From Nemertoderma westbladi (lineage: Eukaryota > Xenacoelomorpha > Nemertodermatida > Nemertodermatidae), in NCBI GenBank assembly GCA_032718475.1, contig JAUCBJ010002802.1:1-43397 (forward strand): DNA of 43,397 bases, read 5' to 3'. Under the pieces are notes generated by a model, which saw nothing but the letters and a program-made list of their open reading frames with translations, was not told the DNA's origin and did no database searches. Numbering within the stretch: the first letter of the stretch is position 1; the number at the start of each line of letters is the position of its first letter. Below, in pieces: positions 1 to 10,996 of the stretch. A program made the translations under genes and the position numbers.

Positions 1-757
1 GAATTAGGATGGAAGGATGGGATGGGAGGATGGGATGGAAGGATGGGATGGGAAGATGGGATGGAAGGATGGGATGGGAGGATTGGATGGTAGGATGGGA
101 TGGGAAGATGGGATGGAAGGATGGGATGGGAGGATGGGATGGGAGGATGGGATGGAAGGATGGGATGGGAGGATGGGATAGGAGGATGGGATGGAAGGAT
201 GGGATGGGAAGATGGGATGGAAGGATGGAATGGGAGGATGGGATGGGAGGATGGGATGGAAGGATGGGATGGGAAGATGGAATGGAAGGATGGGATGGGA
301 GGATGGGATGGGAGGATGGCATGGAAGGATGGAATGGGAAGATGGGATGGAAGGATGGGATGGGAGGATGGGATGTAAGGATGGGATGGAAGGATGGGAT
401 GGGGGATGGGAATGGAAGGATGGTATGGGAGGATAGGATGGGAGGATGGGATGGGATGCGAGGATGGGATGGAAGGATGGGATGGGAGGATGGGATGGAG
501 GGGTGGGATGGGAGGATGGGATGGAAGGATGGGATGGGAGGATGGGTTGGACGGATGGGATGGGAGGAGGGGATGGAGGGATGGGATGGAAGGATGTGAT
601 GGAAGGATAGGATGGAAGGATGGGATGGAAGGATGGGATGGAAGGATGGGATGGAAGGATGGGATGGAAGGATGGGATGGAAGGATGGGATGGAAGGGTT
701 GGATGGAAGGATGGGATGGAAGGATGGGATGGGAGGATTCGATGGAAGGATACTACT
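1..757. repeat. 13-bp minisatellite (GGATGGGATGGRA), left block
   Basis: Tandem units of GGATGGGATGGAA and GGATGGGATGGGA fill the stretch with scattered point changes. Because 13 is not a multiple of three and the unit has no stop in any frame, long open frames appear on both strands. They are low-complexity ([12 protein letters not shown] on plus, [13 protein letters not shown] on minus) and are not genes. The same array resumes at 2105 beyond a LINE fragment, so the two blocks were probably once continuous. The array reaches the left edge of the window. Confidence 0.97.
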
Positions 758-791
758 ACTAGGATCGGCATGCTGCATTGCAGCTGCATTT

Positions 792-2104
792 TTAAGAATG
801 CTGTGCCGGCTTGTCAACAAAATTGCACCGCCACAACTCCCTATCACCCATGACATTTGCTAGATCATCCGCATCTTTAAGGCCAGTGTCCTTTAAGATG
901 CGTCTCAAGAAAGTCATGGGCTGTCCACCATGCTTATTCACTCCATGGGATGGGGCTGCCAAAGTACAAGATTATGCACTGGCTGGTCCTCACGGCGAAA
1001 GCAATGTCCTGCAAAGCGGAGGCAATTTTGTTCTAGTGTCAAGCTTAGGGGAACCAATGAGACACCTCCAATGTTATATAGTGTCTGGTTGGAGATGTGT
1101 GCATGGTACTTGACACAATGAACCCGGCGTAGCATTCTTGTGAATGTGCCATCCAGAGATTTGGTGTCCTCAGCAGTTAGAGCCCAGCATGGACTCCCGT
1201 AGAGGAGTACTGGAACTACTGCTGCTCTAAATAATCGGACCTTAAGTTTCCGATTAATTCTCGGTGACTTCCAAATCCTGGAAAGCCTATTCAAGGCTGC
1301 CCATGCCTTTCCCTTGCGTATTCGAAGGTCCTCACCTGACTTCCGGATCCATGATCCCAGGTAACAGAAGTCGTCCACATGCTCAAGCATACCATCCTTT
1401 GAGCTTATGCTCATCCGATCAGAGACTTGCTGAGGACTTTCAAAGTTAACGGTCAGAATTTTGGTCTTTCTGGAGTTAATAAAAAGACCAACACTAGAAG
1501 CAGCATGTTCTAATGAGCTGAGGAGCCGTTGGGCTCCCTCTAATGATTCTGAGAGTACTCCTAAGTCATCAGCAAAGTCTAGATCAGTTAGGTACTTGGC
1601 AGGATTTCCTCGACTTCTGGAGCCAGTAGGTGGAGTTATCATCACCCCATCATCATTATGATGATCTAAGGACATGCGTAGAACATAGTCAACCACAATA
1701 ATGAACAAGAATGGTGCAAGTGTGTCTCCTTGGAGGACGCCCCATAACACTTCAAATGGTTCTGTGTCACCATCAACAGTAGACACAAATGTTGTCGAAC
1801 CATCGTATACTGATCTGATTGCTGCAATAATTTCATCAGGAATCCCATATAATGAAAGTATGCTGAACATACGTGAGCGAGAGACTGAATCAAAGGCCTT
1901 GAAGAAGTCAACAAAGATAACAGCCAGATGCCTGTCTTTCTTTTTTGATAATTCTTCAATTATCCTTCTAAGTGTCAAAATGGGCTCCATGGTCCCACGA
2001 CCTTTACGGAACCCATTCTGATTTCCACGGAGCAGTCTCTCAATGGGATCCCTGATGCGATTTAATAGAATCCTATTGTATAGCTTTGCAGCAATCGAGA
2101 TCAA
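792..2104 (-). pseudogene. 5'-truncated LINE reverse transcriptase (RTE-like?)
   Basis: Reverse transcriptase of a non-LTR retrotransposon, which would copy element RNA at a nicked target. An open frame of 388 codons starts at 2104. Palm motifs are in order: FVDFFKAFDSV near residue 64 (motif A), GVLQGDTLAPFLF near 122 (motif B) and FADD at 177-180 (catalytic). The endonuclease domain and first part of RT are absent: the frame begins at the [15 protein letters not shown] segment, directly against minisatellite. The frame closes early at 938 after a 5-bp tandem duplication (945-954). The typical C-terminal tail (GQPMTFLRRILKD-type) continues in another frame to a stop at 792-794. The element ends in a short TAG-repeat tail near 758-770, as RTE-like elements often do. 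Clade assignment is tentative; LINE identity is firm. Confidence 0.9.
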
Positions 2105-2815
2105 TGATGGAAGGATGGGATGGAAGGATGGGATGGAAGGATGGGATGGAAGGATGGGATGGGAGGATGAGATGGAAGGATGGGATGGAAGGATGGGATG
2201 GAAGGATGGGATGGAAGGATGGGAGGATGGGATGGAAGGATGGGATGGAAGGATGGGATGGAAGGATGGTATGGGAGGATGGGATGGAAGGATGGGATGG
2301 GAGGATGGGATGGAAGGATGGGATGGAAGGATGGGATGGAAGGATGGGATGGAAGGATGGGATGGGAGGATGGGATGGAAGGATGGGATGGAAGGATGGT
2401 ATGGAAGGATGGGATGGGAGGATGGGATGGAAGGATGGGATGGAAGGATGGGATGGAAGGATGGGATGGAAGGATGGGATGGGATGGGAGGATGGGATGG
2501 AAGGATGGGATGGAAGGATGGGATGGAAGGATGGTATGGGAGGATGGGATGGAAGGATGGAATGGAAGGATTGGATGGGAGGATGGGATGGAAGGATGGG
2601 ATGGGAGGGTGGGATGGAAGGATGGGATGGGAGCATGGGATGGAAGGATGGGATGGCAGGATGGGATGGGATGATGGGATGGGAGGATGGGATGGGAGGG
2701 ATGGGAGGGATGGGATGGGAGGATGAGATGGGAGGATGGGATGGAAGGATGGGGTGGGAGGATGGGATGGAAGGATGGGATGGGAGGATGGGATGGGAGG
2801 ATGGAATGGGAGGAC
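2105..2815. repeat. 13-bp minisatellite, right block
   Basis: Same unit family as 1-757, more uniform on its left side (mostly GGATGGGATGGAA) and more mixed towards 2700-2815, where GGGATGGGAGG variants appear. It begins exactly at the truncated 5' end of the LINE fragment. Reading frames inside it are by-products of the repeat. Confidence 0.97.
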
Positions 2816-2818
2816 CAG

Positions 2819-3809
2819 TCAACATTTGTCTGGGTCCACAAGTATTTTCTTGGTCTTCACTGTCTTACCTTTCTCGTCAGCACTCGATGGTTTGACCTGT
2901 AATAGTGGTTTCAACTCTACGGGATTGGCGTGTTTTTGTGGACTTGTAGGTCTCCTAACGTTAGTCACACGTTTAGCCGTAGGCTGTAAAGCAGGTATTT
3001 TCCTTGAGCGTAGTGTGATACCTGTATTTACATTTTGATGGGCACGACCCATATTTGCAATACCTGTAATCACACCGCCGTCATAGTGACTCAAGGAAGT
3101 CAAAATAGGTAAGTTGGTAATACCTAAGTGGTCAATAGTATGCTCCAATGGGGTAATTGCGGTGTTATAGTTTACATTGTCACATTCTGGTAGAATGTCT
3201 GGTGTAAAGTCTGGTGAACAGTCTGGTGAACAGTCTGGTGAACAGTCTGGTGAGACGTCTGGTGGAACACATCACGGAATATCCAGCGAAACGTTCAGTC
3301 GTATGTCCGGTAGAAAGTATGGCGTAACATCCGGCAGAATGTCTGGTCTAAAATCTGGTTGATAGTCTGGCGAGATGTCTGGTGGAAAATCCGGTTAACA
3401 GTCTGGCGAGATGTCTGGTCGAAATTCTGGGAATGAGTCTAACGAAATGTCTGTTGGAAAATCTGGTGAGATGTCCGGTAGACAATCGGTCGAGATGTCC
3501 AGAAAACCAAAGTCTAAATCGAAATGAGTGGAGAATAATCTGGTGGACTCTCTGGTGAACAATCTGGCGAAACGTCTGGTGAACAATCTGGCGAAACGTC
3601 TGGTGAAATCTCCCACGGAACATCCGGCGAAAGTTTTGTTTTTCGTCTTTTTGAATGTCTGGTGAGACATCTGGCGTAATGTCTGGTGGAATGTCCAGGT
3701 TATTAGATTTGACTTGTCCTTGTTTCCTCTTGACCTTGGCGCTAGCTTTCGCTTTCGACTTGACCACAGTGTCGATTTTTATCTCGGCAAGGTGAAGGCC
3801 ACCTTGCAT
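2819..3809 (-). pseudogene. Broken ORF with 12-bp / PDxS tetrapeptide repeats
   Basis: I do not recognise the protein. Read on the minus strand from about 3809, a basic segment (AEIKIDTVVKSKAKASAKVKR) is followed by a 12-bp repeat (TCTGGTGAACAG-like on plus) at about 3180-3720. This encodes a four-residue motif of the form P-D-x-S/T. The tail at 2819-3148 is a proline/lysine-rich stretch ending in ILVDPDKC. The PDxS frame is broken by frame changes near 3500-3650 and by stops near 3290-3400. It directly follows the truncated pol of the BEL/Pao remnant on the same strand. It may therefore be element-borne low-complexity coding DNA or a separate sequence joined by deletion. Confidence 0.5.
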
Positions 3810-4990
3810 TGTCTGAAACGCATCAGGACCCCATGAGGTAATTGTTTATATTGGGCCCGTCCATCAGTTCGCTGTCCATCGACATCCCCTGATAAAGGGC
3901 AGCGTAGAAGTTGCCAACGTGCACGTTACCAGGTTTGTCTGGATGCCGCACAAAATGATGTGGCAGGTAATATGTTTGATCTGTGGTCACCTCAGGGTTT
4001 GTCATCCTGATAGCGTTTCCTTTTTGGAGATACGTCGGAAGTTGCGCATTGTACTGCATATGGGTCGTCTCATCGCGCAATAACTGCTGCCATATCGACT
4101 TGAGTCGTTTTAAAGCAAGCGGATAATTGTTGATGAGCTTGGGTCGTCCATGGCGCCACAACATCCCAACTTCGTAGTGGCCATTCGCGGTCTGGCGAAT
4201 GGTGTCCTTCATCCGTGTCCGGTGTCGTGAATGGTGTCCTTAAAGACCGTTTCTCCTGTTCTGACATAGTGGTCTTGTAACTACCTGGTTCCGCTGTGTC
4301 CTGTTCCAACCATTTAATGGTTTTCCCAGTCAGCAGTTTGTCAAGCGCTGCTTGCACTGCGCCATGGTCCTCGTCCATATCGTCAGGTGTCAATGTGACT
4401 GGTAGGCTCGCAAGCCTTCCAGTGTCACTAGCCAGCATTGAAACGCTCTGAGGCAGTTCGACAACCTTTGGATCTATCGGTAGGCTCGCAAGCCTTCCAA
4501 GATCCGCGACCGGTGTTGAAACAATATGGAGTGGCTCGACAACCTTTGGATCTATCAGTAGGCTCGCAAGCCTTCCAAGATCCTCGTTCGTTGATACATC
4601 CATCGCATCAACCCTTTGGTCTTTGGTAGTCAATATAACCTGTTTCGCTGAAAGCAGCTGTAAGGTAGAGGTTTGTGTAGTCTCGTCTAAGTCAGTTACA
4701 TTGGTGTCTGTAATGACACAAGTATGTTGTTGTACTGACTGTACAGTAGGACCACAAGACTGTGAGGAAGAATTCACTAACGTAGTAGTTAACAAACTAC
4801 ACATGCTCAACACGTCGTCCTCCTGATCACTTATCTCTAATGAATGCACAGGCACTCTAGTATACCAATGTATGGAAGTTCTACATGCATAAGGGTTGCC
4901 TGCTGTCACTACAGATGGGCTTGTCTCCCACACTTGATGCAAGTTAAATTGGTCTGTTGCAATTAACATCGCTATAGAGTGATAATTCAC
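3780..4990 (-). pseudogene. BEL/Pao pol remnant: protease-RT linker, RT truncated
   Basis: Polyprotein part of an LTR retrotransposon. The frame from 4990 opens with MLIATDQFNLHQVW and a T-x-HW-type stretch, matching the segment after the aspartic protease in BEL/Pao pol. After a variable linker, a frame change inside a partial short duplication (about 4205-4250) leads to 4212-3823. There NGHYEVGMLW, PLALKRLKSIWQQLL, YYLPHHFVRHP and GMSMDSELMDGPNINNYL are diagnostic of the region just before the RT palm. A further one-base shift gives LMRFRQCKVAFTLP, and then the match stops where the first catalytic aspartate motif should follow. RT, RNase H and integrase are missing. The element is dead. 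Confidence 0.85.
4401..4577. repeat. Three copies of a short hairpin motif inside pol linker
   Basis: TAGGCTCGCAAGCCTTCC occurs at about 4403, 4481 and 4559, each within a roughly 75-78-bp imperfect tandem unit. On the minus strand it encodes GRLASLP. GGCT and AGCC can pair around CGCA, giving a small hairpin. Two further copies lie outside this tandem block at about 7080 and 8117 (the last with CGCG in place of CGCA). Confidence 0.85.
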
Positions 4991-5166
4991 TGGGCATTCT
5001 GGTATTTTAAGATGTCAGAAATACTTACGATCTTCCGGAGACTGTTCTGGCATGGGACCAAGTAAGTTACTAAAGTCCTTCGTGGCCGCAAACGTAAAGT
5101 TTCTTACTGGAAGTAATGAGCGTTCTTCCCTACTATGTTCTGCTTTGGAAAGAAGGGTATCCAAAG

Positions 5167-6060
5167 TCAGTTTGACCCTTGTCTCTTACCATGCATACTG
5201 CTCACGGTGTACTGAGTTGTCTTACCTCGGCTCATGTAGGTAACTACATCGACCACCTGTTCGTCAACGTAACTATGAGAGGACGCAGAATCTAGGATGG
5301 CATATATGCGTTTGCTCCCTTTTGTTCCAGTGATCTTAATGGGAATCACGCTGAATCCCTTCAGCTGGTTCTGCGTAAGGAGTGTTATGGACGGCTGTTC
5401 ATCCTCCCCCACATGCACGTAGAATGTCTCATCCTCTGAGTCTTTATCATCCAACGATCCAGACTGGTCTATGTAGTCCGAGTAGAAAGTATGAACTTCC
5501 TTCGGTGCATGCTCCTTATAAATGGCATTGCATTTAGCCGCTTTGTCGGGATGTTCGCGTCGAAAGCGCTTAGTTGGAGTATGACTGGTTGTATGGAGGA
5601 ACGCGTCATGTTTGCGTCCACACAGAGGACAAGTATCATCTCCAGGACAGTCCTTCCAGACGTGCCCAGGCATGGTACATCTCCAACACGAATCCAACGG
5701 ACGGATCTGGAGTCTCCTCTCCTCCACTCCTAGATCCTTGAAAGTGCGACATCCACATAACTTGTGTCCGCCGTATCGTCCACCGTTCCTTACGCAGAAC
5801 TGGCATCTATTGAAGTCTGCGAACAGCTGCTGCTGCGACTGTTTGGAGCTAATGGGTGTCAAAACCTTGGAGGTATCCGTCGGCGTAGCACAGGTCACGG
5901 CCATCGCGTTTGTCGGAAGTTGTTTAGTCTGGTTCAATGCTGCAATCATGATCCCCTCCGCCACTATGTAATGGTCTGTGTAGTTCAACCTCGTCTCTAC
6001 TACGGCCTCCCGTGAGATCAATTGGTAGACATCCGTTAGACAATCCACTGGCCTCTTCAT
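5167..6060 (-). pseudogene. BEL/Pao gag C-terminus (zinc knuckles) and aspartic protease
   Basis: A 297-codon frame. The middle carries a cysteine/histidine array in the order expected for BEL/Pao gag. CQFC with a downstream GGHKLCGC comes first, then a knuckle CWRCTMPGHVWKDC (C-x2-C-x4-H-x4-C), then CPLCGRKHDAFLH. These bind RNA in the gag nucleocapsid. Near the C-terminus IYAILDSASSHSYVDEQV is the retropepsin active-site region. It has D-S-A in place of the usual D-S/T-G, which may reflect family variation or decay. The frame ends in SMHGKRQGSN, followed by stops before the next pol segment at 4990. Upstream gag continues at 6086 and above. Confidence 0.88.
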
Positions 6061-6085
6061 GCTGGTACTCTACACTGCGCCACTC

Positions 6086-6881
6086 TCAACGCAGTCGATG
6101 ATGGAGCCGGCCGATAATCCTAATTAGAACTGTCGGCGCGTTGGTGTACTCAAGTTGACTGATAGACCGTAGGGCTCCCATAGCATGTTTGATCCCGTCT
6201 GGCAATCGTAGAAGATCTATGGGTTTCGAGATGGGTCCACCTGTACAGACGTCTTCTATAATGGATTTGGCCAGTGATATTACCACCGTGCACTGTATAT
6301 GGAAAACAGGCGGTCGTACGCTAGCTTGAAGGCATCTGGAACACCAATAAAAGTTTCCGCCAATCGCTTTGGCTCACCCGATAGTACCTGAAGCAGGTAG
6401 TTGAATTTCTCCGTAGAGGTGAAGGCACACATGGTGATCTGGGATTATATGTAGTCTACCAGGGTACACCAGTGTTTCGCGTTGCCAGAGAACTTCGGTG
6501 GTTGTTGTGCCAGTAATCCATGTCTGGCCGTGAATTTAGCGATCTCATTGACTATGTCCAACTGTCCGCATTCTTGTACGGTGATGGCGTTCAGTCAGTC
6601 CTGTGCATGTGTTGTTCATTGACACGGGTCATAATCGACGGGGTCTTCTCCTCGAGGATTTGGAGTTTGCCGTGCTTCCGACTCTCGATAGGTGGTCGTT
6701 GTGATTGAGGTTGGGGTTGTTCTAACTCCGCAATGGCTCGTGATCGATCCGAAGTCGGCACTTCAAGCCGCTCCTCGATTTGAGCTAACCGGTCCGCTAC
6801 AGGTCGTATTATCTCAGTGAGTTGTCTGGTGATAATTGCCTCCGCTGGTTGTGACGTGTGTTTCTCATGGAGGATTGTCAA
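6086..6881 (-). pseudogene. BEL/Pao gag core (DUF1759-like)
   Basis: The capsid-like core of gag, read on the minus strand. From 6520 downward: PPKFSGN, HWCTLVDYI, an in-frame TAA near 6452, then TMCAFTSTEKFNYLLQVLSGEP and AETFIGVPDAFKLAYDRLFS. This is the F-x-G...W...KF-x-YL...L-x-G-x-P...AY-x-L pattern of DUF1759 gag. After a frame change near 6285 it continues with KSIIEDVCTGGPISKPIDLL. The upstream frame 6591-6881 (LTEIIRPVADRLAQIEERLEV) looks helical and glutamine/proline-rich and is probably the linker before the core. The stop and frame changes show decay. Confidence 0.8.
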
Positions 6882-7191
6882 TATAAGGGTTCGTCAATCT
6901 CTACTCCCGCTTGTAATCATCTGCCACTCCAGTACGGAATATCTCCCTTTCCGTAAACTCTGTATCACTAGATGAATAGCTGTCATCAGGATATGGTAGT
7001 TGGCGGGTTCGTGTTCGGCGTATTACTCTAGTCAGTCAAGTTCATTTTGGTTTGGGATCTGTGGTTCTTCGTTGTACGGTAGGCTCGCAAGCCTTCCACA
7101 ATGTCGTAGGTCTCGATATACATTGAGTGAGTGGTCTAGTAAAGATGTCAGATTTAGGAGGTAATGTTGGTCTATAAATAACAGAGTTCGC

Positions 7192-8623
7192 TCAGCACAT
7201 CACAGGCTTAACTGGAACCAGTTTACTCACCTGTTTTACTGTTATAAACGCAGGTTCATCTCTCCTTACAAGTAAACTATGGCTTACAGTAGGCAGACTA
7301 CTGGCCTTACCTGCTAGAATCGGCGATGAAATCGCTCGTGGCTGTGGAATAACTGATTCCGGTATAACAAACCTGTTACTTTGAGTTGCATGTACAGGCG
7401 ATATTTCCTTTGGCTTCGCAACTATGATCAGTTTTACTGGAGTCGGTGGTTTGAGCATAGGAATAACTTGGGGGAATTTCTGACAATAGTCTTTGACAAA
7501 CTCATCTCAATCCATCACTCCCACACTCCCTTCCTTGATACGCTTTTGGATTCCACGATACCGAGCCTCAAAACGATCTATGGCAGACAAATCATGTCTG
7601 GCTCTAGATCTTATAGATCTATCTCTCGCATCGAGTTCAAGATCCTCTTGCGCATTCGCCAACTCGTGTGATCTGCGATTGAGTTCGAACTGTAGTTGCA
7701 ACTCTCTCTCACGTCGATCGGCCTCCTGCCGTTGCGCCGCTAGCTCCGCTTCCCGTACAGCCAAACGAGCGTTCATTTGTCTTGCTTCTAAATCAGAACG
7801 AGCGTCGGAAGCTGCTTTGTCTCGCACTAACTCGGCTGCTGCTGTCTCTCGCACTAACTTGGCTGCCGCTGTCGTTGCGGCTGTCTCCCATGCTATATTT
7901 CCCTCCAATTTCCACATCTCTGACGTTTCAAATTCGGCTTAGGCTCGGAGTTGAGCGATTCTTACTTCATTCTCCCTTCATTGTCTCTCTCCCTCGACAG
8001 CAGCCTGCGCTGTCAGCATCTGCGCTTTTTCCTCAGTAATCACTGACGCTGTCCGACTAACGTCACCAACGTCACTCCATACGCTAACAAACGATCTATC
8101 CAGTTGTAAATGTTGGTAGGCTCGCGAGCCTTCCGTAGTGAGAACTTCCATCGTCCCTCTTGGTACAACTTCCGGTTCTTTGATCGGTACGCTGCATCTA
8201 CGGGAGAAAATTGGTAAGTGCCTCTAACCTCCCATCCAGGTAGTATAGTTCTTCTTCCTTTTTGGGTTGCAACAACGCGTTCGAAACCGACTCACCTATC
8301 AGTTGGTCGAGTTGCTCTCTGAGTCGATCGTACAACCAGCTTAAACTGAATGAGACTTTCCCACGCACTTACCAGTTTATCTATTATCTTTACCCCAGTA
8401 AAGTTGTCACCACGCAACTCCGCACTCCGTATTCGTGTAAACTTCGGAGTTTATCTATGGAGGCATGTACCCTACTTTCTACTCTTACCTGTAGGGCGTA
8501 GAATTCATATCTCAACATCGGGGCAGGTAAATCTCGCACCTCTAAGATATCTGTCGATATGTCTGCGTCACACGAGTCACAGTCGTTAGGTGGGTATCTT
8601 GATGAGCGTGGTGTATTGCTCAT
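7192..8623 (-). pseudogene. BEL/Pao gag N-terminal part with coiled coil
   Basis: Three separate minus-strand open stretches are interpreted as the start of gag. 8390-8623 begins with ATG (MSNTPRSSRYPP). 7507-7917 is Ala/Arg/Glu-rich with regular heptad-like spacing (LVRETAAAELVRDKAASDAR, then REAELAAQRQEADRRERELQ), a clear coiled coil. 7192-7458 is proline/valine-rich. The plus-strand BEL/Pao element at 25.8 kb has the same order: short N-terminal piece, coiled coil, linker, gag core. Frame changes separate the pieces. The assignment rests on position and composition, not on a conserved motif. Confidence 0.55.
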
Positions 8624-8639
8624 GTCGGTATTATTAATA

Positions 8640-9340
8640 GATAATTTAGCCTACCGGCTAAATCTGTACAAATAAGTGAGATATATACGCTACTAAAATA
8701 TAGATCAAAAAGCACAAATAATAAGGCAAACAGCAACGACTAGGGGAAATAAAATACCAACAAATGCATAAATTAGACAGTAGAACCCACAAATTTTGAG
8801 TAATACTGTGCTCCAAGTTTAAACGACATGAGTCGTAAAATTTACGTTCCTTGATCATCCAGTCGTACAGATCTCCAGATACAAACCGGACGAGAACTGT
8901 TCCGTTTCCAGTGTTGCGGATGACTTCTTTTACCTCCAAAACTTGCTAAAAACGGCCTAATCCTCGAAATGAATGAGAAATGCCCCCACCGCGAACAGAT
9001 CTGTTGTGGAGATCAGATAGAGAGACTGGAGATCTGGAACACCATACGTCTCGCAGGGACTCTCACCTCTCCTGCCGGGAGCGATGGACCACTATAGCTC
9101 CTGGAATCGGCTTTGTAAGGCCGTCGTGTATTTGAAGCGATGTTTCTATCGTCACTATTCCAGGACGAAGAGGAAACCTGGAATTGTATTCGAAACACAA
9201 CAACTCAATCGCCCAGTTGGTCGTTTATGTTTACTGGAAAGAGACCGAGAACAACTGTTCGGAAACTATGGAAGGCAAGATACTCTTCCCACGACCACCT
9301 CCCTAATCCAACAAACATCTAGGGACTCCCCAACGTAACA
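8640..9340. other. Upstream flank of BEL/Pao remnant; possible small coding scraps
   Basis: No complete gene. On the minus strand 8823-8949 encodes EVKEVIRNTGNGTVLVRF and FVSGDLYDWMIKERKFYDS. It looks protein-like and is preceded by a TTTTTAG acceptor-like run, but I cannot assign it. On the plus strand 9084-9190 reads HYSSWNRLCKAVVYLKRCF. This resembles the SSW-x-RL-x-R stretch near the RNase H/integrase boundary of BEL/Pao pol and may be a scrap of another copy. No paired LTR was found for the minus-strand element. Confidence 0.35.
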
Positions 9341-10996
9341 GCGTCTGGAGTGGGTGTGTGACTATATTATTTTATATTTGTTTTTATTATTTTATATTTA
9401 TGTATGTATTATTATGTAATTTTATTATAATCGTTTTCTTTAATTTTATTTAGTAGAATGTTATTTTAGCGATTATTTAGTAGATTAGTGCAATATATAT
9501 TAGTGTTTATTACTTAATTAATTACTTATATATTATATATTTAGTGCGACGGCGAGAAATAATTCTTTTTCTCTTTCCTTACTGTCCGTATTACATTATA
9601 AATACGTGACTACAGTAAGATGAAATATCCGTACTTATTAAAGTACAATAAAGCTCCTACTATATTCAAGTATTATTGGTAAGTAGAGTATTAGGAATGC
9701 AAAATTCAGATCCTCGTGTCTCGGCTAAACCAAGCTCTGGGTAGACCTTGGAAACGACTTGCCTCTTCTCACTGACATTGCGCAAAATAAGAACATAAAC
9801 GCGCATAAAACGCAAAATAAATCTGTTAAACCCTTTGACCATCTGTAATTCTAGTCGATTAAGATATCGCGGCACCCACCGATATACTTGAAAGACAAAA
9901 TTCTAGAATCAATGGTTAACGTCCCCAGACATGTTCTGGAATAAACCGGTGCCCATCTTAAATATTAACTATTAATATTTATAAAATCTGTCAAACAAAT
10001 ACAATAGAGTAAATACTTACAAGTTAACTCTAGAAAATCTATAAATTAAAATCTGTCAAAATCTAGATCCTTTAAAATTCTAGTCAATTAAGATATCGTA
10101 GCACTTACCGATACTCTTAAAAGGACAAATTTCCTAGAATCAAGGATCCCAGTCCCCAGATATGTTCTGGAATAAAATTGTGTCTATTTTAATATTAAAT
10201 AATAAAATTTACGGGAATAAATTTAAATTCATTTCTTTTAATGAATTTGATAAATTGTTATTTTATACAATTTATAATATCCCCAAAATTCTATTAATTA
10301 ATAGATCATGGGAGCGGAGATTCACCCTATTAAGTGTATTAGTGTGCGAGAATCTCCAATATATAGTCAATAGCCGATAAAATTCATAAAATCATGTATA
10401 AGGGAGATATTGATAATTAAAGAATTACTATTAAATAGCATCCCAGATCTGTATGCATGGGAATTACCCTAATTCTACCGCTAGCTTTCCATAATGTCAC
10501 CATGGCAACAACCACGCTAGAATTAGAAGTGAGTTAAAAGCACAATAAAGGCTTGCCCCATTGAATAGCATAAGGAATAAATAGCACACTGCTAGTATCC
10601 AAGGATACCAATAATAACGTGGCATTCTGGAAGGCACTTGACTAATGGACAAATGGCCCGAATGTGTGCGGTTTGTGACAGTGGTGTGGAATTTGTGCGT
10701 TTATAGGTGAATGTTACTACTAAAGGGTGTTTACAGTAGCGAGTCGCAATTGTGAAAGTAGCCCTAACTCTGGAGTAATAACCTGAAGTAAATCTTAGCC
10801 CTTGGGACGGACAGTGGAGTGACTCGCGCTGGTTGTTGTGGTCGTTGTGCAGCTACTATGTAGGCGATAGGCACATCGGCGAAAGTGCATCGGCGCTGAG
10901 GATCTTGCGCTGTCCGGGGGCCGTGAGGGGTAGGCAGCGACGCCCGCTAGCCTAATTATAAACTCATTATAATATTGATAAACTCATATAGCAGAT
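9341..10996. other. AT-rich non-coding stretch with a ~120-bp duplicated segment
   Basis: No gene is supported. 9849-9968 and 10078-10197 are diverged direct copies (shared blocks such as AAGATATCG, CACCGATA, CTAGAATCAA and GTTCTGGAATAAA), about 229 bp apart. 10,300-10,990 is mixed sequence that could be a 5' leader or LTR of the broken ORF that follows, but I found no matching partner. Confidence 0.5.

Noticed and set aside
4-789. Long open frames on both strands in the 13-bp minisatellite (also at 2043-2895)
   Set aside because: The unit has no stop in any frame and a non-multiple-of-three period; translations are pure low-complexity repeats.
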